The notes: generated by a model from the sequence alone, not told the origin. DNA of 64,000 bases from an uncultured Eubacteriales bacterium (GCA_934464615.1 CAKSKA010000004.1:59329-123328); one strand, 5' to 3'. Shown: positions 25,761-35,611, numbered from the stretch's first letter. Numbers and translations are program-made.

Positions 25761-26498
25761 GTGTGCATTATGGAAAGTAATTTTAAAATTGCCGCATCGT
25801 GTTCGGTGCGTTATATTATTTCGGCAATAGCAACTTTTTTTATATACTTATCGCTTGTTGTTATAATGACAGGTGCTTTTACTTCACAAGTCGGCTACAC
25901 GGCATATAATGCCGATACAAACGAGGTTTTGTACCACTATTATTACGAGGACGGTGACGACCTTAAGAAAGCCGATTATGAGCAGCAGGGTGTTAACGTA
26001 TCAACGGTTGCGCTGTGTTCTACTTTACAGGGCAAGCCTAAGTTTTTCGCTGTTTTTACAGGGCAGACAGTGGGGCTTATGTTAACGCTGTCGTTTATTC
26101 ATAATGTTTTGTGGAAAGTCGGTGACAGCGATGCCAACCTTGAAACATTTAACCACCGTGACAGAGATTTACTGCGCGGACTGAAAATAGGTCTTTGCGC
26201 GGGTATACCGAATGTTGCCGCATTTTTAATTGCAATACTTGCAAGACTTAACGTTCTGCCGGGCGGCGTTGCCTGCATATACCGTTTTATTAATTACCAG
26301 TTTTTTGCTTTAGGTAATGTGTTCTTCGGATATTCGCTTATTAATTATTCGGATATTAGTTGGGGTTTATTGCTTTCAAGCGCCGTGCTTATGCTTTTGT
26401 TGCCTTTAATTTGCACAATTATGTATTTGCTCGGCCATAAACATATTATCATTTTAGATAAACTTATTTACAAGAACAAGAAGGATATGAAAAAATAA
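25761..26498 (+). CDS. Hypothetical multi-pass membrane protein
   Basis: A 245-residue membrane protein, no family recognised. Helices lie at about 12-40, 95-115, 140-162, 175-195 and 205-230, with an extracellular or cytoplasmic loop (about 45-90) rich in Tyr and Asp. It overlaps the following DUF624 gene by one base, so the two are translationally coupled and may form a complex. AAAAAGGGTG precedes ATG 25761. Confidence 0.65.
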   Translation: MCIMESNFKIAASCSVRYIISAIATFFIYLSLVVIMTGAFTSQVGYTAYNADTNEVLYHYYYEDGDDLKKADYEQQGVNVSTVALCSTLQGKPKFFAVFTGQTVGLMLTLSFIHNVLWKVGDSDANLETFNHRDRDLLRGLKIGLCAGIPNVAAFLIAILARLNVLPGGVACIYRFINYQFFALGNVFFGYSLINYSDISWGLLLSSAVLMLLLPLICTIMYLLGHKHIIILDKLIYKNKKDMKK

Positions 26499-27286
26499 TG
26501 GCAGGATTTTTCGGTTTATTCGATTATGAAAAGGAAGGCCCGGGAGTCAGCAAGGATGCTCCGCAAAAAAAAGGATTTATACGTTTTTTCGAGTTGTACT
26601 TTAAAAACTTTTGGAAGCTGACCGTAAACGGTATTTGGTATTTGCTTTTAACATTGCCTGTGGTTACATCAGGCTTGGCGGCGGCAGGTTTTACAAATGT
26701 TACAAGGAATATGGCTGTTGACCGCCATTCCTTCGGTACAAGCGATTTTTTTGACACAATTAAAAAGAATTTTAAACAGGCTTTGCCGGCAGGCATAATA
26801 AATGCACTGATTATAGGTTTTTTGTGTTACGATATATACTTTTTTTACGCCAATGCGGCAGGGTATTATAAAATTGCCGGTATTGCGGTTTGCATAACTG
26901 CGTTACTGTTTTTTTGTGCGATGCGTTATTATATTTGGATAATGCTTATAACGTTTAAACTTAAACTGTGGAGCATTTATAAAAACAGTTTTAAATTTGC
27001 TTTTGTGGGACTTAAAAGGAATTTGCTTATTTTTATTGCCTTGTTGCCAATGTATGCACTTTGCTGGTTTTTGGGCTCAACAGGGACGGGAATTACGCAA
27101 TTTGCATTTTTTATTGTAATTTTATTTGTTTTGCCAGGCTACAGATTTTTTGCAATACAGTACAATGTTTTCGGTGTGATTAAAAAGCATATGATTGATC
27201 CTTATTATGCCGAACACCCGAATGACGATATTGAACTGCGCCGAAGCCTTGGGCTTATTGATGACGGATATGACGATTTAATATAA
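26498..27286 (+). CDS. DUF624 (YesL-like) membrane protein
   Basis: A 262-residue membrane protein of the DUF624/YesL family, recognised by the N-terminal FFELYFKNFWKLTVNGIWYLL and the following LPVVTSGLAAAGFTNVTRNM. Five or six helices follow. YesL-like proteins often lie beside carbohydrate-uptake genes but have no known activity; no sugar transporter is here. ATG 26498 overlaps the previous stop. A strong bidirectional terminator follows. Confidence 0.8.
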   Translation: MAGFFGLFDYEKEGPGVSKDAPQKKGFIRFFELYFKNFWKLTVNGIWYLLLTLPVVTSGLAAAGFTNVTRNMAVDRHSFGTSDFFDTIKKNFKQALPAGIINALIIGFLCYDIYFFYANAAGYYKIAGIAVCITALLFFCAMRYYIWIMLITFKLKLWSIYKNSFKFAFVGLKRNLLIFIALLPMYALCWFLGSTGTGITQFAFFIVILFVLPGYRFFAIQYNVFGVIKKHMIDPYYAEHPNDDIELRRSLGLIDDGYDDLI

Positions 27287-27291
27287 AACAT

Positions 27292-27327
27292 AAAAACGCG
27301 CTTATCATAACCGATAAGCGCGTTTTT
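27292..27327. terminator. Bidirectional terminator
   Basis: AAAAACGCGCTTATC and GATAAGCGCGTTTTT form a perfect 15-bp stem around ATAACC, serving the DUF624 operon and the converging XRE gene. Confidence 0.94.
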
Positions 27328-27332
27328 AACTA

Positions 27333-27737
27333 TTAACCCATAAAATCGTTCTTTTCGCATTTTGTTATGGCAATACCTTGCTTGACATCGCCGAAAACAA
27401 TAAGTGCGTCGGACGGCGTAATGTCGAACACTTCAATGGCTTTTTTAGGCAATTTAATGCTGCCGTTTGCCTCAAGTCTTGTCAGTCCGAACATATATTT
27501 ACCGTCAACGGATTCTTCACACTCCGCACGGGTAAGCGGTATATTGACAAGAGCATCAAGCGAAATATTAAACAATCTTGCCAATTTAACGCATTTATTT
27601 ATATCGGGAAAATTTGCACCCGATTCCCATTTGGATACGGACTGCCTTGAAACATCAATTGCTTGTGCAAGTTCCTCCAAAGTCATTTTATTTTTAAGCC
27701 GAAGTATTTTTAAATTTTCAGCGATTTTAAGATCCAT
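27333..27737 (-). CDS. XRE-family regulator with AbrB-like C-terminal domain
   Basis: A 134-residue regulator with an N-terminal XRE helix-turn-helix (about 5-60, MTLEELAQAIDVSRQSVSKWE) and a C-terminal AbrB/SpoVT-like swapped-hairpin segment (about 85-130, ANGSIKLPKKAIEVFDITPSD). This combination gives a DNA-binding dimer; the target is unknown. I chose the start at 27737 because AGGAGGCAAAT lies just upstream on the minus strand; a longer frame reaches 27806. It diverges from the aro operon promoter and is a candidate regulator of it. Confidence 0.82.
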   Translation of the reverse strand: MDLKIAENLKILRLKNKMTLEELAQAIDVSRQSVSKWESGANFPDINKCVKLARLFNISLDALVNIPLTRAECEESVDGKYMFGLTRLEANGSIKLPKKAIEVFDITPSDALIVFGDVKQGIAITKCEKNDFMG

Positions 27738-27854
27738 ATTTGCCTCCTGAACGGGAAAAGAGTATATACTACCGAAAATAATAACATAATTCAACAAAAA
27801 ATTCAATATTAAGCCCTAAAAGTTGAGCAAAGCGGAAAAATGAATGTTTACTTG

Positions 27855-27883
27855 TTGACAGAAAAGGCGATGTAATATATAAT
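27855..27883 (+). promoter_or_regulatory. Consensus sigma-A promoter of the aro operon
   Basis: TTGACA (27855-27860), a 17-base spacer and TATAAT (27878-27883) are a perfect match. The ATG of the first aro-operon gene is 44 bases past the -10. No T-box, trp-type leader or attenuator is visible in that short leader. Confidence 0.93.
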
Positions 27884-27926
27884 AATTACCTGTATAAATG
27901 GATTATTTAAAGGAGGAAAGACGGCT

Positions 27927-29123
27927 ATGCTATCCGAAGAAATGATAAAACTCGGTAAAGTTAAATCTGCGATACGCGAATTGTTTGAATACGGCAATTC
28001 CCGTGCAAAAGAAATCGGAAAAGATAATGTATTTGACTTCAGCATAGGCAATCCGAGTGTACCTGCACCGGAGTCGGTTAATAATACAATAAAAAAGTTG
28101 ATTGATGAACTTGACAGTGTTTCCCTGCACGGCTATACTTCTGCCGCCGGTGACAGTAATGTCAGGAATTCTATTGCACTATATCTTAACAACCGATACC
28201 GTACTTCCTTTAAAGCCGATGATTTGTATTTAACCACCGGTGCTGCTGCTGCGCTTTCCATTACTTTTAAGGCGCTTACATGCCAGGATGACGAATTTAT
28301 TGTGTTTGCACCCTTTTTTCCGGAATATCGCATATTTATTGAAAATGCAGGCGCAAAAGTTGTTACGGTTTCCTGCCGTACGGATGATTTTCAAATTGAT
28401 TTTGAGGCACTTAAAAAAGCTGTTAATAAAAACACAAAAGGCATTGTTTTAAATTCACCCTGTAATCCTTCCGGTGTTGTTTTTTCGGCGGATACAGTTA
28501 AAAAGTTAAGTGATATTTTAAGGGATGCCGAGGAAAAATACGGTCATCCCGTTTTTATTATATCGGACGAGCCGTACAGGGAAATTGTTTACGGTGATAT
28601 TGAAGTTCCCTTTGTGCCGGATTTTTACGATGATACGGTTATATGCTATTCTTTCAGTAAATCACTGTCGCTGCCGGGAGAGCGTATAGGTTATATTTTG
28701 GTAAACAGTAAGTGTGCTGAGCATGATGATCTGTGTGCTGCCGTTGCCGGTGCAGGCAGAAGCCTCGGATATGTTTGTGCCACAAGTCTTTTTCAAAAGA
28801 TTTTACCGGAATGTTTGGGACTTACGTCCGATATTTCGGTTTATAAGAAAAATCGGGATATTTTGTACGAAAATTTAACAAAGCACGGCTACAGTATGCC
28901 GCATCCGGACGGCGCATTTTATTTGTTTGTAAAATCGCTTGAACCGGATGCAGTGCGGTTTTGCGAAAATGCAAAAAAGTATGAATTGCTTTTAGTGCCG
29001 AGCGACAGTTTCGGCATACCCGGTTATGTACGCATTTCTTACTGTGTTTCTACGGAAATGATAGAGCGCTCTTTACCTGCATTTAAAGCGTTGGCGGACG
29101 CCTATAAAAAAGGAGAATTCTAA
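27927..29123 (+). CDS. Class I/II aminotransferase of the aro operon
   Basis: A 398-residue PLP-dependent aminotransferase, fold-type I. Visible motifs are the substrate-side NSPCNPSGVVFSADT, the YREIVYGD region and the PLP lysine in SFSKSLSLPGERIGYI. As first gene of an operon that makes chorismate, prephenate, phenylpyruvate and 4-hydroxyphenylpyruvate, it is probably the aromatic aminotransferase for phenylalanine and tyrosine, though an aspartate or alanine role is possible. AAAGGAGGAAAG precedes ATG 27927. Confidence 0.88.
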   Translation: MLSEEMIKLGKVKSAIRELFEYGNSRAKEIGKDNVFDFSIGNPSVPAPESVNNTIKKLIDELDSVSLHGYTSAAGDSNVRNSIALYLNNRYRTSFKADDLYLTTGAAAALSITFKALTCQDDEFIVFAPFFPEYRIFIENAGAKVVTVSCRTDDFQIDFEALKKAVNKNTKGIVLNSPCNPSGVVFSADTVKKLSDILRDAEEKYGHPVFIISDEPYREIVYGDIEVPFVPDFYDDTVICYSFSKSLSLPGERIGYILVNSKCAEHDDLCAAVAGAGRSLGYVCATSLFQKILPECLGLTSDISVYKKNRDILYENLTKHGYSMPHPDGAFYLFVKSLEPDAVRFCENAKKYELLLVPSDSFGIPGYVRISYCVSTEMIERSLPAFKALADAYKKGEF

Positions 29124-30220
29124 TGAATAATCTTGAAAAAGCAAGACAAATGATAAACGGAATTGACAAGCAAATGGCTGAATTGTTTTGCGAGAGAATG
29201 AGGGCGGCGGAACTGGTTGCCGATTATAAAAAAGAGAAGGGCTTGCCGATTTTGGACGCCGAGCGCGAAGAAGCGGTAATACGCAATAACTGTAAACTCA
29301 TAGACGACGAAAAATATACGGAATACTACACAATGTTTTTACGCGATGTTATGAGCATTTCACGCAGTTACCAACACCGTATTTTAAACGGTATGCGCGT
29401 GGCATACAGCGGTGTAGAGGGAGCGTTTGCGCATATAGCTGCGGGTAAGATATTCGACGGTGCGGACCGTATAGCTTATTCGAGTTTTTCGGCGGCATAC
29501 AATGCGGTAGTGCAAGGCGAGTGCGACTGCGCGGTGCTGCCTGTCGAAAACAGCAATGCGGGCGATGTCGGTCAGGTGCTTGATTTAATATTTTCGGGCA
29601 GTCTTTATATAAACGGTATTTACGATCTGTCCGTTACGCAAAATCTGCTTGGAATAAACGGTGCGGCGCTCAGTGATATAAAATATGTTATAAGCCAGCC
29701 GAAAGCAATAGAACAGTGCGAAACTTACATACAGAAAAACGGATTTAATGTTATTGCCTGTGAAAATACCGCACTTGCCGCAAAGCAGGTTGCAAGCAGG
29801 GGAGATAAATCCTATGCGGCAATCGCTTCTATTGAAACTGCCGAACTTTACGGACTTGACGTAATAGATAAAAATATTAACGAAAACAATGTAAATACAA
29901 CAAGATTTGCGGTGTTGTCGCGCTCCCTGCATAAAAAGACGGACAACACGCCGGACACACATTCCGTGCTTTTGTTTACTGTTAGAAACGAGGCAAGCGC
30001 ACTTGCAAAAGCCATTGATGTTATAGGTAAACATAATTTTAATATGCAAAGTTTAAGCAGCCGTTCCATGAAAGGACTTTTGTGGCAATATTATTTTTAT
30101 ATTGAGGTTGAGGGAAATTTAAATTCCGATGAAGGTAAAAATATGCTGGCAGAGCTTGCACAGTATTGCGACAAATTGAAAGTTGCAGGCACTTTTAAAA
30201 ATCATATTGATTTAAAATAA
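29123..30220 (+). CDS. pheA: Bifunctional chorismate mutase/prephenate dehydratase (P-protein)
   Basis: A 365-residue P-protein: AroQ chorismate mutase (about 1-85), prephenate dehydratase (about 90-270, with the NVNTTRFAVLSR motif) and a C-terminal ACT domain (about 275-360). It turns chorismate into phenylpyruvate. The ACT motifs that normally bind phenylalanine are altered: PGAL is NEASAL and ESRP is SSRS, so feedback inhibition may be weak or changed. It overlaps the aminotransferase by one base and precedes aroB by 13 bases. Confidence 0.93.
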   Translation: MNNLEKARQMINGIDKQMAELFCERMRAAELVADYKKEKGLPILDAEREEAVIRNNCKLIDDEKYTEYYTMFLRDVMSISRSYQHRILNGMRVAYSGVEGAFAHIAAGKIFDGADRIAYSSFSAAYNAVVQGECDCAVLPVENSNAGDVGQVLDLIFSGSLYINGIYDLSVTQNLLGINGAALSDIKYVISQPKAIEQCETYIQKNGFNVIACENTALAAKQVASRGDKSYAAIASIETAELYGLDVIDKNINENNVNTTRFAVLSRSLHKKTDNTPDTHSVLLFTVRNEASALAKAIDVIGKHNFNMQSLSSRSMKGLLWQYYFYIEVEGNLNSDEGKNMLAELAQYCDKLKVAGTFKNHIDLK

Positions 30221-30233
30221 CGGCGGTGTTTTT

Positions 30234-31229
30234 ATGAAAATTAACCTTGATTTGAAGGAAAAAAGTTACGATATTTATGTTGAACGCGGAATTTTAAAAA
30301 AAGCATCAGATTATATAAATCTTAACAGACGTGTACTTATAGTTACGGATGACGGCGTGCCCGCCGATTATGCCGCCTGCCTTGAAAAGCAGTGCAAAAG
30401 TGCAGTCAAAGCGGTCTTGCCGCAAGGCGAAGCAACAAAAAATCTTAAAAGTTTTGAAAAACTGTGCAGAATTATGCTGGAAAACAATTTTTCCCGCAAA
30501 GACTGCGTCGTTGCCCTCGGCGGCGGTGTAATGGGCGATCTTGCGGGTTTTGCTGCGGCATGTTATATGCGCGGAATTGATTTTTACAATATCCCGACAA
30601 CGCTTTTATCACAGGTGGATTCTTCCATAGGCGGTAAAGTTGCGGTGGATTTTGACGGCGTTAAAAACATAGTGGGCGCATTTTATCAGCCTAAAATGGT
30701 TTTGATTGATCCCGATACGCTTTATACGTTATCCGACAGACAATTTTATAACGGACTTGCCGAGGCTGTAAAAATGAGTATGACGCATGATAAAGAACTG
30801 TTTGAACTCATTGAAAAAAGTAATGATATTAAAAAGGATATTGACACCGTAATTGTAAAATCATTGCTGATTAAAAAAAGTGTTGTTGAACACGACGAAA
30901 AAGAATCGGGGGAGCGCAAAGCGCTTAATTTCGGCCATACAATCGGACATGCGGTGGAAACTGTTAATATGGGAAAATTGCTGCACGGCGAATGTGTGGC
31001 TCTCGGTATGCTGCCGATGTGCAGTGAAGATATTAAGCCGAGACTTGAAAAAGTGTTAAAACAAAATAATCTTCCAACTGCAATTCAGGATGATGCCGAT
31101 AAACTTTTGAAGGTTATGAAACACGATAAAAAAGCAGACGGCGACAGTGTTGACGCAGTGTTTGTTGAGAAAATAGGCAAGTTTAAACTTAAAAAAGTCA
31201 AAACAGACGATCTTAAAAATTTGTTGTAG
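30234..31229 (+). CDS. aroB: 3-Dehydroquinate synthase
   Basis: AroB converts DAHP to 3-dehydroquinate with NAD+ and a divalent metal. The 331-residue product shows ALGGGVMGDLAGFAAACYMRG, metal-site GLAEAVKMSMTHD, LNFGHTIGHAVE and LLHGECVALGM. It is a little shorter than typical (about 350), mainly at the C-terminus. It has GGCGGTG upstream and lies 7 bases before the aroE-aroK gene. Confidence 0.96.
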   Translation: MKINLDLKEKSYDIYVERGILKKASDYINLNRRVLIVTDDGVPADYAACLEKQCKSAVKAVLPQGEATKNLKSFEKLCRIMLENNFSRKDCVVALGGGVMGDLAGFAAACYMRGIDFYNIPTTLLSQVDSSIGGKVAVDFDGVKNIVGAFYQPKMVLIDPDTLYTLSDRQFYNGLAEAVKMSMTHDKELFELIEKSNDIKKDIDTVIVKSLLIKKSVVEHDEKESGERKALNFGHTIGHAVETVNMGKLLHGECVALGMLPMCSEDIKPRLEKVLKQNNLPTAIQDDADKLLKVMKHDKKADGDSVDAVFVEKIGKFKLKKVKTDDLKNLL

Positions 31230-31236
31230 GTGAATT

Positions 31237-32490
31237 ATGGAATACGGTTTAATCGGCGAAAAATTATCGCACAGTTTTTCCCCACTCATTCATTCAATGA
31301 TAGGCAATTACGATTACGAACTGTGCGAGATACAAAAAAGCGATATTGAAACATTTTTAAATAAGAAAGATTTTAAAGGAATAAATGTCACAGTTCCTTA
31401 TAAACAGACCGTTATTCCTTTTTTGGATTATATAGATCCGCCGGCGGAAAAAATAGGTGCGGTAAACACCGTTGTTAACCGCGGCGGCAAGTTGTACGGT
31501 TATAACACCGATTATTACGGCTTAAAAGCACTGGTTATTAAGTGCTGCGGTAATATATCTTTAAAAGACAAGGACGCAATGGTATTCGGCACGGGCGGAA
31601 CTTCAAAGACCGCTTTTAACGTTTTAAAAGATTTGGGCTGCAGAAATGTTTACATTTTAAGCCGTAAACCGTCCGGGAGTCAAATAGGGTATAACGAGGC
31701 GCCTGTTACGGCAAAGGACGCAGTTATCGCCGTAAATACAACGCCTGCAGGTATGTTTCCGAATACGGACGGTTGTGCAACCGATATAAGCCTGTTTAAA
31801 AATCTTAAAGTTGCGGTGGATGCGGTTTATAATCCGCTGCGTACAGACCTTGTGTTAAACTCGCAAAAACTCGGTCTGTCCTCAAAGGGCGGTCTGTATA
31901 TGTTGGTAAGTCAGGCGGTAATGGCTTCGCATTATTTTTTTGATAAGGATTATAACGACGGTCTTGCTGCGGATATATACGGCACAATATTAAATCGGCT
32001 GCAAAATATTGTACTTACAGGTATGCCTGCGTGTGGTAAATCCACAATAGGCAAAGTTTTGGCTGCCAAAACGGGAAAAGATTTTATTGATACCGATGAA
32101 CTGATTGTTGAAAAAACAGGAAAAAGCATTAATGAGATTTTTGCGGATGGGGGAGAAAACGGATTTAGGAAAATCGAAAGCGAAATCATCGCCGAAGTAT
32201 CCCTTAAAAATAATTGCGTAATTGCAACCGGCGGCGGCGCCGTACTTAATAAAGATAACGTGAGGCGTTTAGCGCACAACGGCGTTATATGTTTTTTGGA
32301 CCGTCCGATTGAGCAATTATTGCCGACGGATGATCGGCCGCTTGCAAACAGTGCTGAAAGCATTAAAAAACGGTATAACGAGCGTATAGGTATATATAAT
32401 ACCACCTGTGATTTTTCCGTACCGGTGATTTCGCCCGATGTTACGGCAGACAGTATAATTAAAATTTATAAAAACATAAAGGAAATTTAA
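31237..32490 (+). CDS. Shikimate dehydrogenase-shikimate kinase fusion
   Basis: A 417-residue fusion of two consecutive shikimate-pathway enzymes. Residues 1-255 are AroE: shikimate-binding GEKLSHSFSP, NVTVPYK, VNTVVNRGGKLYGYNTDYYG and NADP-site FGTGGTSKTAF. Residues 258-417 are AroK: Walker A GMPACGKST, DTDELI, ATGGGAVL and the lid TDDRPLA. It would reduce dehydroshikimate and phosphorylate the shikimate. Both active sites look intact. The linker is short. Confidence 0.94.
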   Translation: MEYGLIGEKLSHSFSPLIHSMIGNYDYELCEIQKSDIETFLNKKDFKGINVTVPYKQTVIPFLDYIDPPAEKIGAVNTVVNRGGKLYGYNTDYYGLKALVIKCCGNISLKDKDAMVFGTGGTSKTAFNVLKDLGCRNVYILSRKPSGSQIGYNEAPVTAKDAVIAVNTTPAGMFPNTDGCATDISLFKNLKVAVDAVYNPLRTDLVLNSQKLGLSSKGGLYMLVSQAVMASHYFFDKDYNDGLAADIYGTILNRLQNIVLTGMPACGKSTIGKVLAAKTGKDFIDTDELIVEKTGKSINEIFADGGENGFRKIESEIIAEVSLKNNCVIATGGGAVLNKDNVRRLAHNGVICFLDRPIEQLLPTDDRPLANSAESIKKRYNERIGIYNTTCDFSVPVISPDVTADSIIKIYKNIKEI

Positions 32491-32491
32491 A

Positions 32492-33721
32492 ATGATAGCC
32501 CGTATAACTAAAGGATATGCTCAGGGTTCGGTTATTGCGCCGCCCTCAAAAAGCATGGCACACAGAATTTTAATATGCGCAGGTCTGGCGAACGGTAAAA
32601 GTATTGTCGAAAACATCAGCCTTTCGCAGGATGTTTCGGCAACACTTGATTGCCTTAAAGCCTGCGGAGCAAAATATGAAATTTCGGGAAACAGTGTCGA
32701 AATTGAAGGCATTGATGTCGATAATTTTTCCGTTGTTTCACAAGCCGATTGCAGAGAAAGCGGAAGCACGCTTAGGTTTTTTGTGCCGATTTTTATGTTA
32801 TGCGATAAACCGGTAACTCTTACGGGCAGTAAATATTTATTTACACGTCCGCTTGATGTATATAAAAAAATTGCAGAGCAGCAGAATTTGCAGTTTGAGT
32901 TGACGGAAAACAGGCTTACGGTATGCGGAAAAATTACCGCCGGCGAGTATAAAGTGCGCGGTGACATAAGCAGCCAGTTTATAAGCGGACTTATGTTTGC
33001 ACTGCCGACACTTAAAGGCGACAGCGTTATAAAACTTATTCCGCCTGTTGAAAGCCGTTCCTATATAAATATGACTATGGAAGCGCTTATGCTGTTCGGC
33101 GTCAGCGCTACATGGGTAGACGATTTTACAATATTCATTAAAAGCAACCAGCGATACCGTCCCTGCACGGTTGTGACAGAAGGCGATTATTCAAATGCGG
33201 CTTTTTTTGCGGCACTCGGCAGTATGGGAAACAATGTTGAAATAAACGGTTTAAAGACAGATTCACTGCAAGGCGATAAAGTAATATTTGATTTACTTAA
33301 AAAACTCGATACGCAGGATGCGGTTATTGACGTCAGCGACTGTCCCGATATTGCCCCGATACTTATTACGGTTGCCGCTGCAAAGCACGGTGCCAGATTT
33401 ACAGGCACAAAAAGACTTAAAATAAAAGAAAGCGACAGGGGTACGGCTATTGCACAGGAACTTGCTAAGTTCGGTGCGGATATTAAGGTGCTTGAAAATG
33501 AAATTGTTGTCGGAAATACGGAATTACACGCTCCGTCAGGTATTTTAAACGGGCATAATGACCACAGAATTGTTATGTCACTGGCTGTTTTATTAACTGC
33601 CTTTTCCGGTGAAATTGACGGATGCGAAGCAGTAAATAAGAGCTTTCCCGACTTCTTTAAGCAACTGAGTGCCCTCGGTATTGAGGTTGATTTATATGAG
33701 AGTAAAAATAAGCAAGGATAA
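32492..33721 (+). CDS. aroA: 3-Phosphoshikimate 1-carboxyvinyltransferase (EPSP synthase)
   Basis: AroA joins shikimate-3-phosphate and PEP. The 409-residue product has PPSKSMAHRIL, the catalytic RESGSTLRFFVP region and KESDRGTAIAQEL. It starts one base after the fusion gene's stop and overlaps tyrA at its end by 26 bases. It is somewhat shorter than E. coli AroA (427), without loss of recognised motifs. Confidence 0.95.
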   Translation: MIARITKGYAQGSVIAPPSKSMAHRILICAGLANGKSIVENISLSQDVSATLDCLKACGAKYEISGNSVEIEGIDVDNFSVVSQADCRESGSTLRFFVPIFMLCDKPVTLTGSKYLFTRPLDVYKKIAEQQNLQFELTENRLTVCGKITAGEYKVRGDISSQFISGLMFALPTLKGDSVIKLIPPVESRSYINMTMEALMLFGVSATWVDDFTIFIKSNQRYRPCTVVTEGDYSNAAFFAALGSMGNNVEINGLKTDSLQGDKVIFDLLKKLDTQDAVIDVSDCPDIAPILITVAAAKHGARFTGTKRLKIKESDRGTAIAQELAKFGADIKVLENEIVVGNTELHAPSGILNGHNDHRIVMSLAVLLTAFSGEIDGCEAVNKSFPDFFKQLSALGIEVDLYESKNKQG

Positions 33722-34571
33722 AAAATTTTTAATTATCGGTTTAGGACTTATGGGCGGCAGTTACGCCAAAGGGCTTAAAAAGGCAGGCTACACGGTTTAT
33801 GCCATTACAAACGAACAGTCGTCCATAGACTATGCACTTAAAAACGGAATTATTGACGAAGGTTCGGCTTTTGTTGATGAAGAACTTATAGGCAAATCCG
33901 ATATTATAGTTTTTGCACTGTATCCGAAAGTTTTTTTGGAATGGGTTAAGGAGCACGGTTACCTGATAAAACCGAATACTTTAGTTACGGATGTTACCGG
34001 TGTTAAGCAGTGCATTGTAGGCGATGTCCAAAAAATGCTGTTTGAACACGGCGTGGAATTTATTGCCGCGCATCCCATGGCGGGCAGGGAAGTTTACGGT
34101 GTTGAAAACAGCAACGAGCAAATATTCTACAACGCAAATTACATTGTTGTGCCTACCGATAAGAACACAGATGAGGCAATTGCTGCCTGCAGGGAAATAG
34201 GCCATATATTAAAGTTTTCGCGTGTTTCGGAGTTAAGTCCGCAAAAGCATGATGAAATGATTGCTTTTTTATCACAATTGGCGCATTGTATAGCAGTTTG
34301 TCTTATGACCTGCAATCCCGCAAAACATCTTGAGGAGTATACCGGAGATTCTTTCCGCGACTTGACACGAATTGCAAATATTAATGAATATATGTGGACC
34401 GAGTTGTTTTTGCTTAACAAGGATGAACTTGTAAGAATGATGCAATTGTTTATTGATGACTTTGTTAAATTAAAGGATTACATAGTAAATGACGATGTTG
34501 ATAAAATTCAGGAAATGATGCGCATATCAACAAAGCGCCGTAAACTGTTTAATAAAAAGGAGATTTGGTAA
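33696..34571 (+). CDS. tyrA: Prephenate dehydrogenase
   Basis: TyrA oxidatively decarboxylates prephenate to 4-hydroxyphenylpyruvate for tyrosine. The 291-residue product has the Rossmann IIGLGLMGGSYAKGL, VTDVTGVKQ and HPMAGREVYGVEN, then the helical dimerisation domain with SQLAHCIAV. No ACT domain follows, so it lacks the regulatory domain of some TyrA proteins. I chose ATG 33696, 8 bases after GAGGT; the frame could begin at 33669. Confidence 0.93.
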   Translation: MRVKISKDKKFLIIGLGLMGGSYAKGLKKAGYTVYAITNEQSSIDYALKNGIIDEGSAFVDEELIGKSDIIVFALYPKVFLEWVKEHGYLIKPNTLVTDVTGVKQCIVGDVQKMLFEHGVEFIAAHPMAGREVYGVENSNEQIFYNANYIVVPTDKNTDEAIAACREIGHILKFSRVSELSPQKHDEMIAFLSQLAHCIAVCLMTCNPAKHLEEYTGDSFRDLTRIANINEYMWTELFLLNKDELVRMMQLFIDDFVKLKDYIVNDDVDKIQEMMRISTKRRKLFNKKEIW

Positions 34572-34572
34572 T

Positions 34573-35601
34573 ATGAATATGGAATTTATCAGAAAACTGC
34601 CTATACCTAAGGTTGTTAAAGAAGAATATCCGTTATCACAAAAGGCCGTTAAAATCAAGGCGGAACGTGATGAGGAATTAAAGAAAATTTTTGACGGCAG
34701 AAGCGATAAACTTGCGCTTATTATCGGCCCGTGTTCAGCTGACCGCGAAGAGCCGGTGCTTGAATACATAAGCAGGCTTTGTGCTTTGCAGGAGAAAGTC
34801 CGCGACAAAATATTTATTGTACCGAGAATATACACCGCCAAGCCGCGCACTATCGGCGACGGTTATAAAGGAATGTTGCATCAGCCGAATCCCAATGAAT
34901 CTCCGGATATGTTTAAGGGCATACTTTCTATAAGAAGACTGCATATGAAAGCAATTGAGGATTACGGATTTTCCTGTGCGGACGAAATGCTGTATCCGGA
35001 AAATTACAGATATTTATCCGATTTGCTGGCTTATGTTGCCGTAGGGGCAAGATCTGTTGAAGACCAGCATCATCGACTTACCGCAAGCGGATTTGACGTA
35101 CCTACCGGTATGAAAAACCCCACAAGCGGTGATTTATCCGTAATGATGAACGCCATCAACGCGGCGCAACACCCACACACATTTATTTATCGCGGTTGGG
35201 AAGTAAAAAGTACGGGCAATGAGTACGCGCACGCAATACTAAGGGGTTATGTAAACAAGTACGGACAGACGTATCCTAATTACCATTACGAAGATTTAAT
35301 GCGGCTTTATGAATTATATCAAAAGGAGCAGTATAAAAATCCGGCAGTAGTAATTGATACAAATCATTCAAATTCAGGCAAAAAATATGCTGAACAGGTA
35401 CGTATTTGCAAAGAAGTATTGCACAGCTGCCGCCACAACAACGATATAAAGAAACTTGTTAAAGGCTTTATGATCGAAAGTTATCTTGTAGACGGAAATC
35501 AAAAAGTCGACGGTACGGTATTCGGTCAATCAATTACCGATCCGTGTCTCGGTTGGGAGAAGACCGAAAAATTGGTTAACGACATTGCCGAATTGTTATA
35601 G
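34573..35601 (+). CDS. aroF: DAHP synthase, type I (AroFGH-like)
   Basis: The first committed step of the pathway: PEP plus erythrose-4-phosphate gives DAHP. The 342-residue product is of the E. coli AroFGH type: IIGPCSADREEPVLEYI, KPRTIGDGYKG, ARSVEDQHHR, PTGMKNPTSGD, VIDTNHSNSGK and GFMIESYLVDG. It is last among the pathway enzymes, directly after tyrA. The symbol indicates the subfamily only; sensitivity to Phe or Tyr is not readable here. Confidence 0.92.
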   Translation: MNMEFIRKLPIPKVVKEEYPLSQKAVKIKAERDEELKKIFDGRSDKLALIIGPCSADREEPVLEYISRLCALQEKVRDKIFIVPRIYTAKPRTIGDGYKGMLHQPNPNESPDMFKGILSIRRLHMKAIEDYGFSCADEMLYPENYRYLSDLLAYVAVGARSVEDQHHRLTASGFDVPTGMKNPTSGDLSVMMNAINAAQHPHTFIYRGWEVKSTGNEYAHAILRGYVNKYGQTYPNYHYEDLMRLYELYQKEQYKNPAVVIDTNHSNSGKKYAEQVRICKEVLHSCRHNNDIKKLVKGFMIESYLVDGNQKVDGTVFGQSITDPCLGWEKTEKLVNDIAELL

Positions 35602-35611
35602 GAGAATTGTT

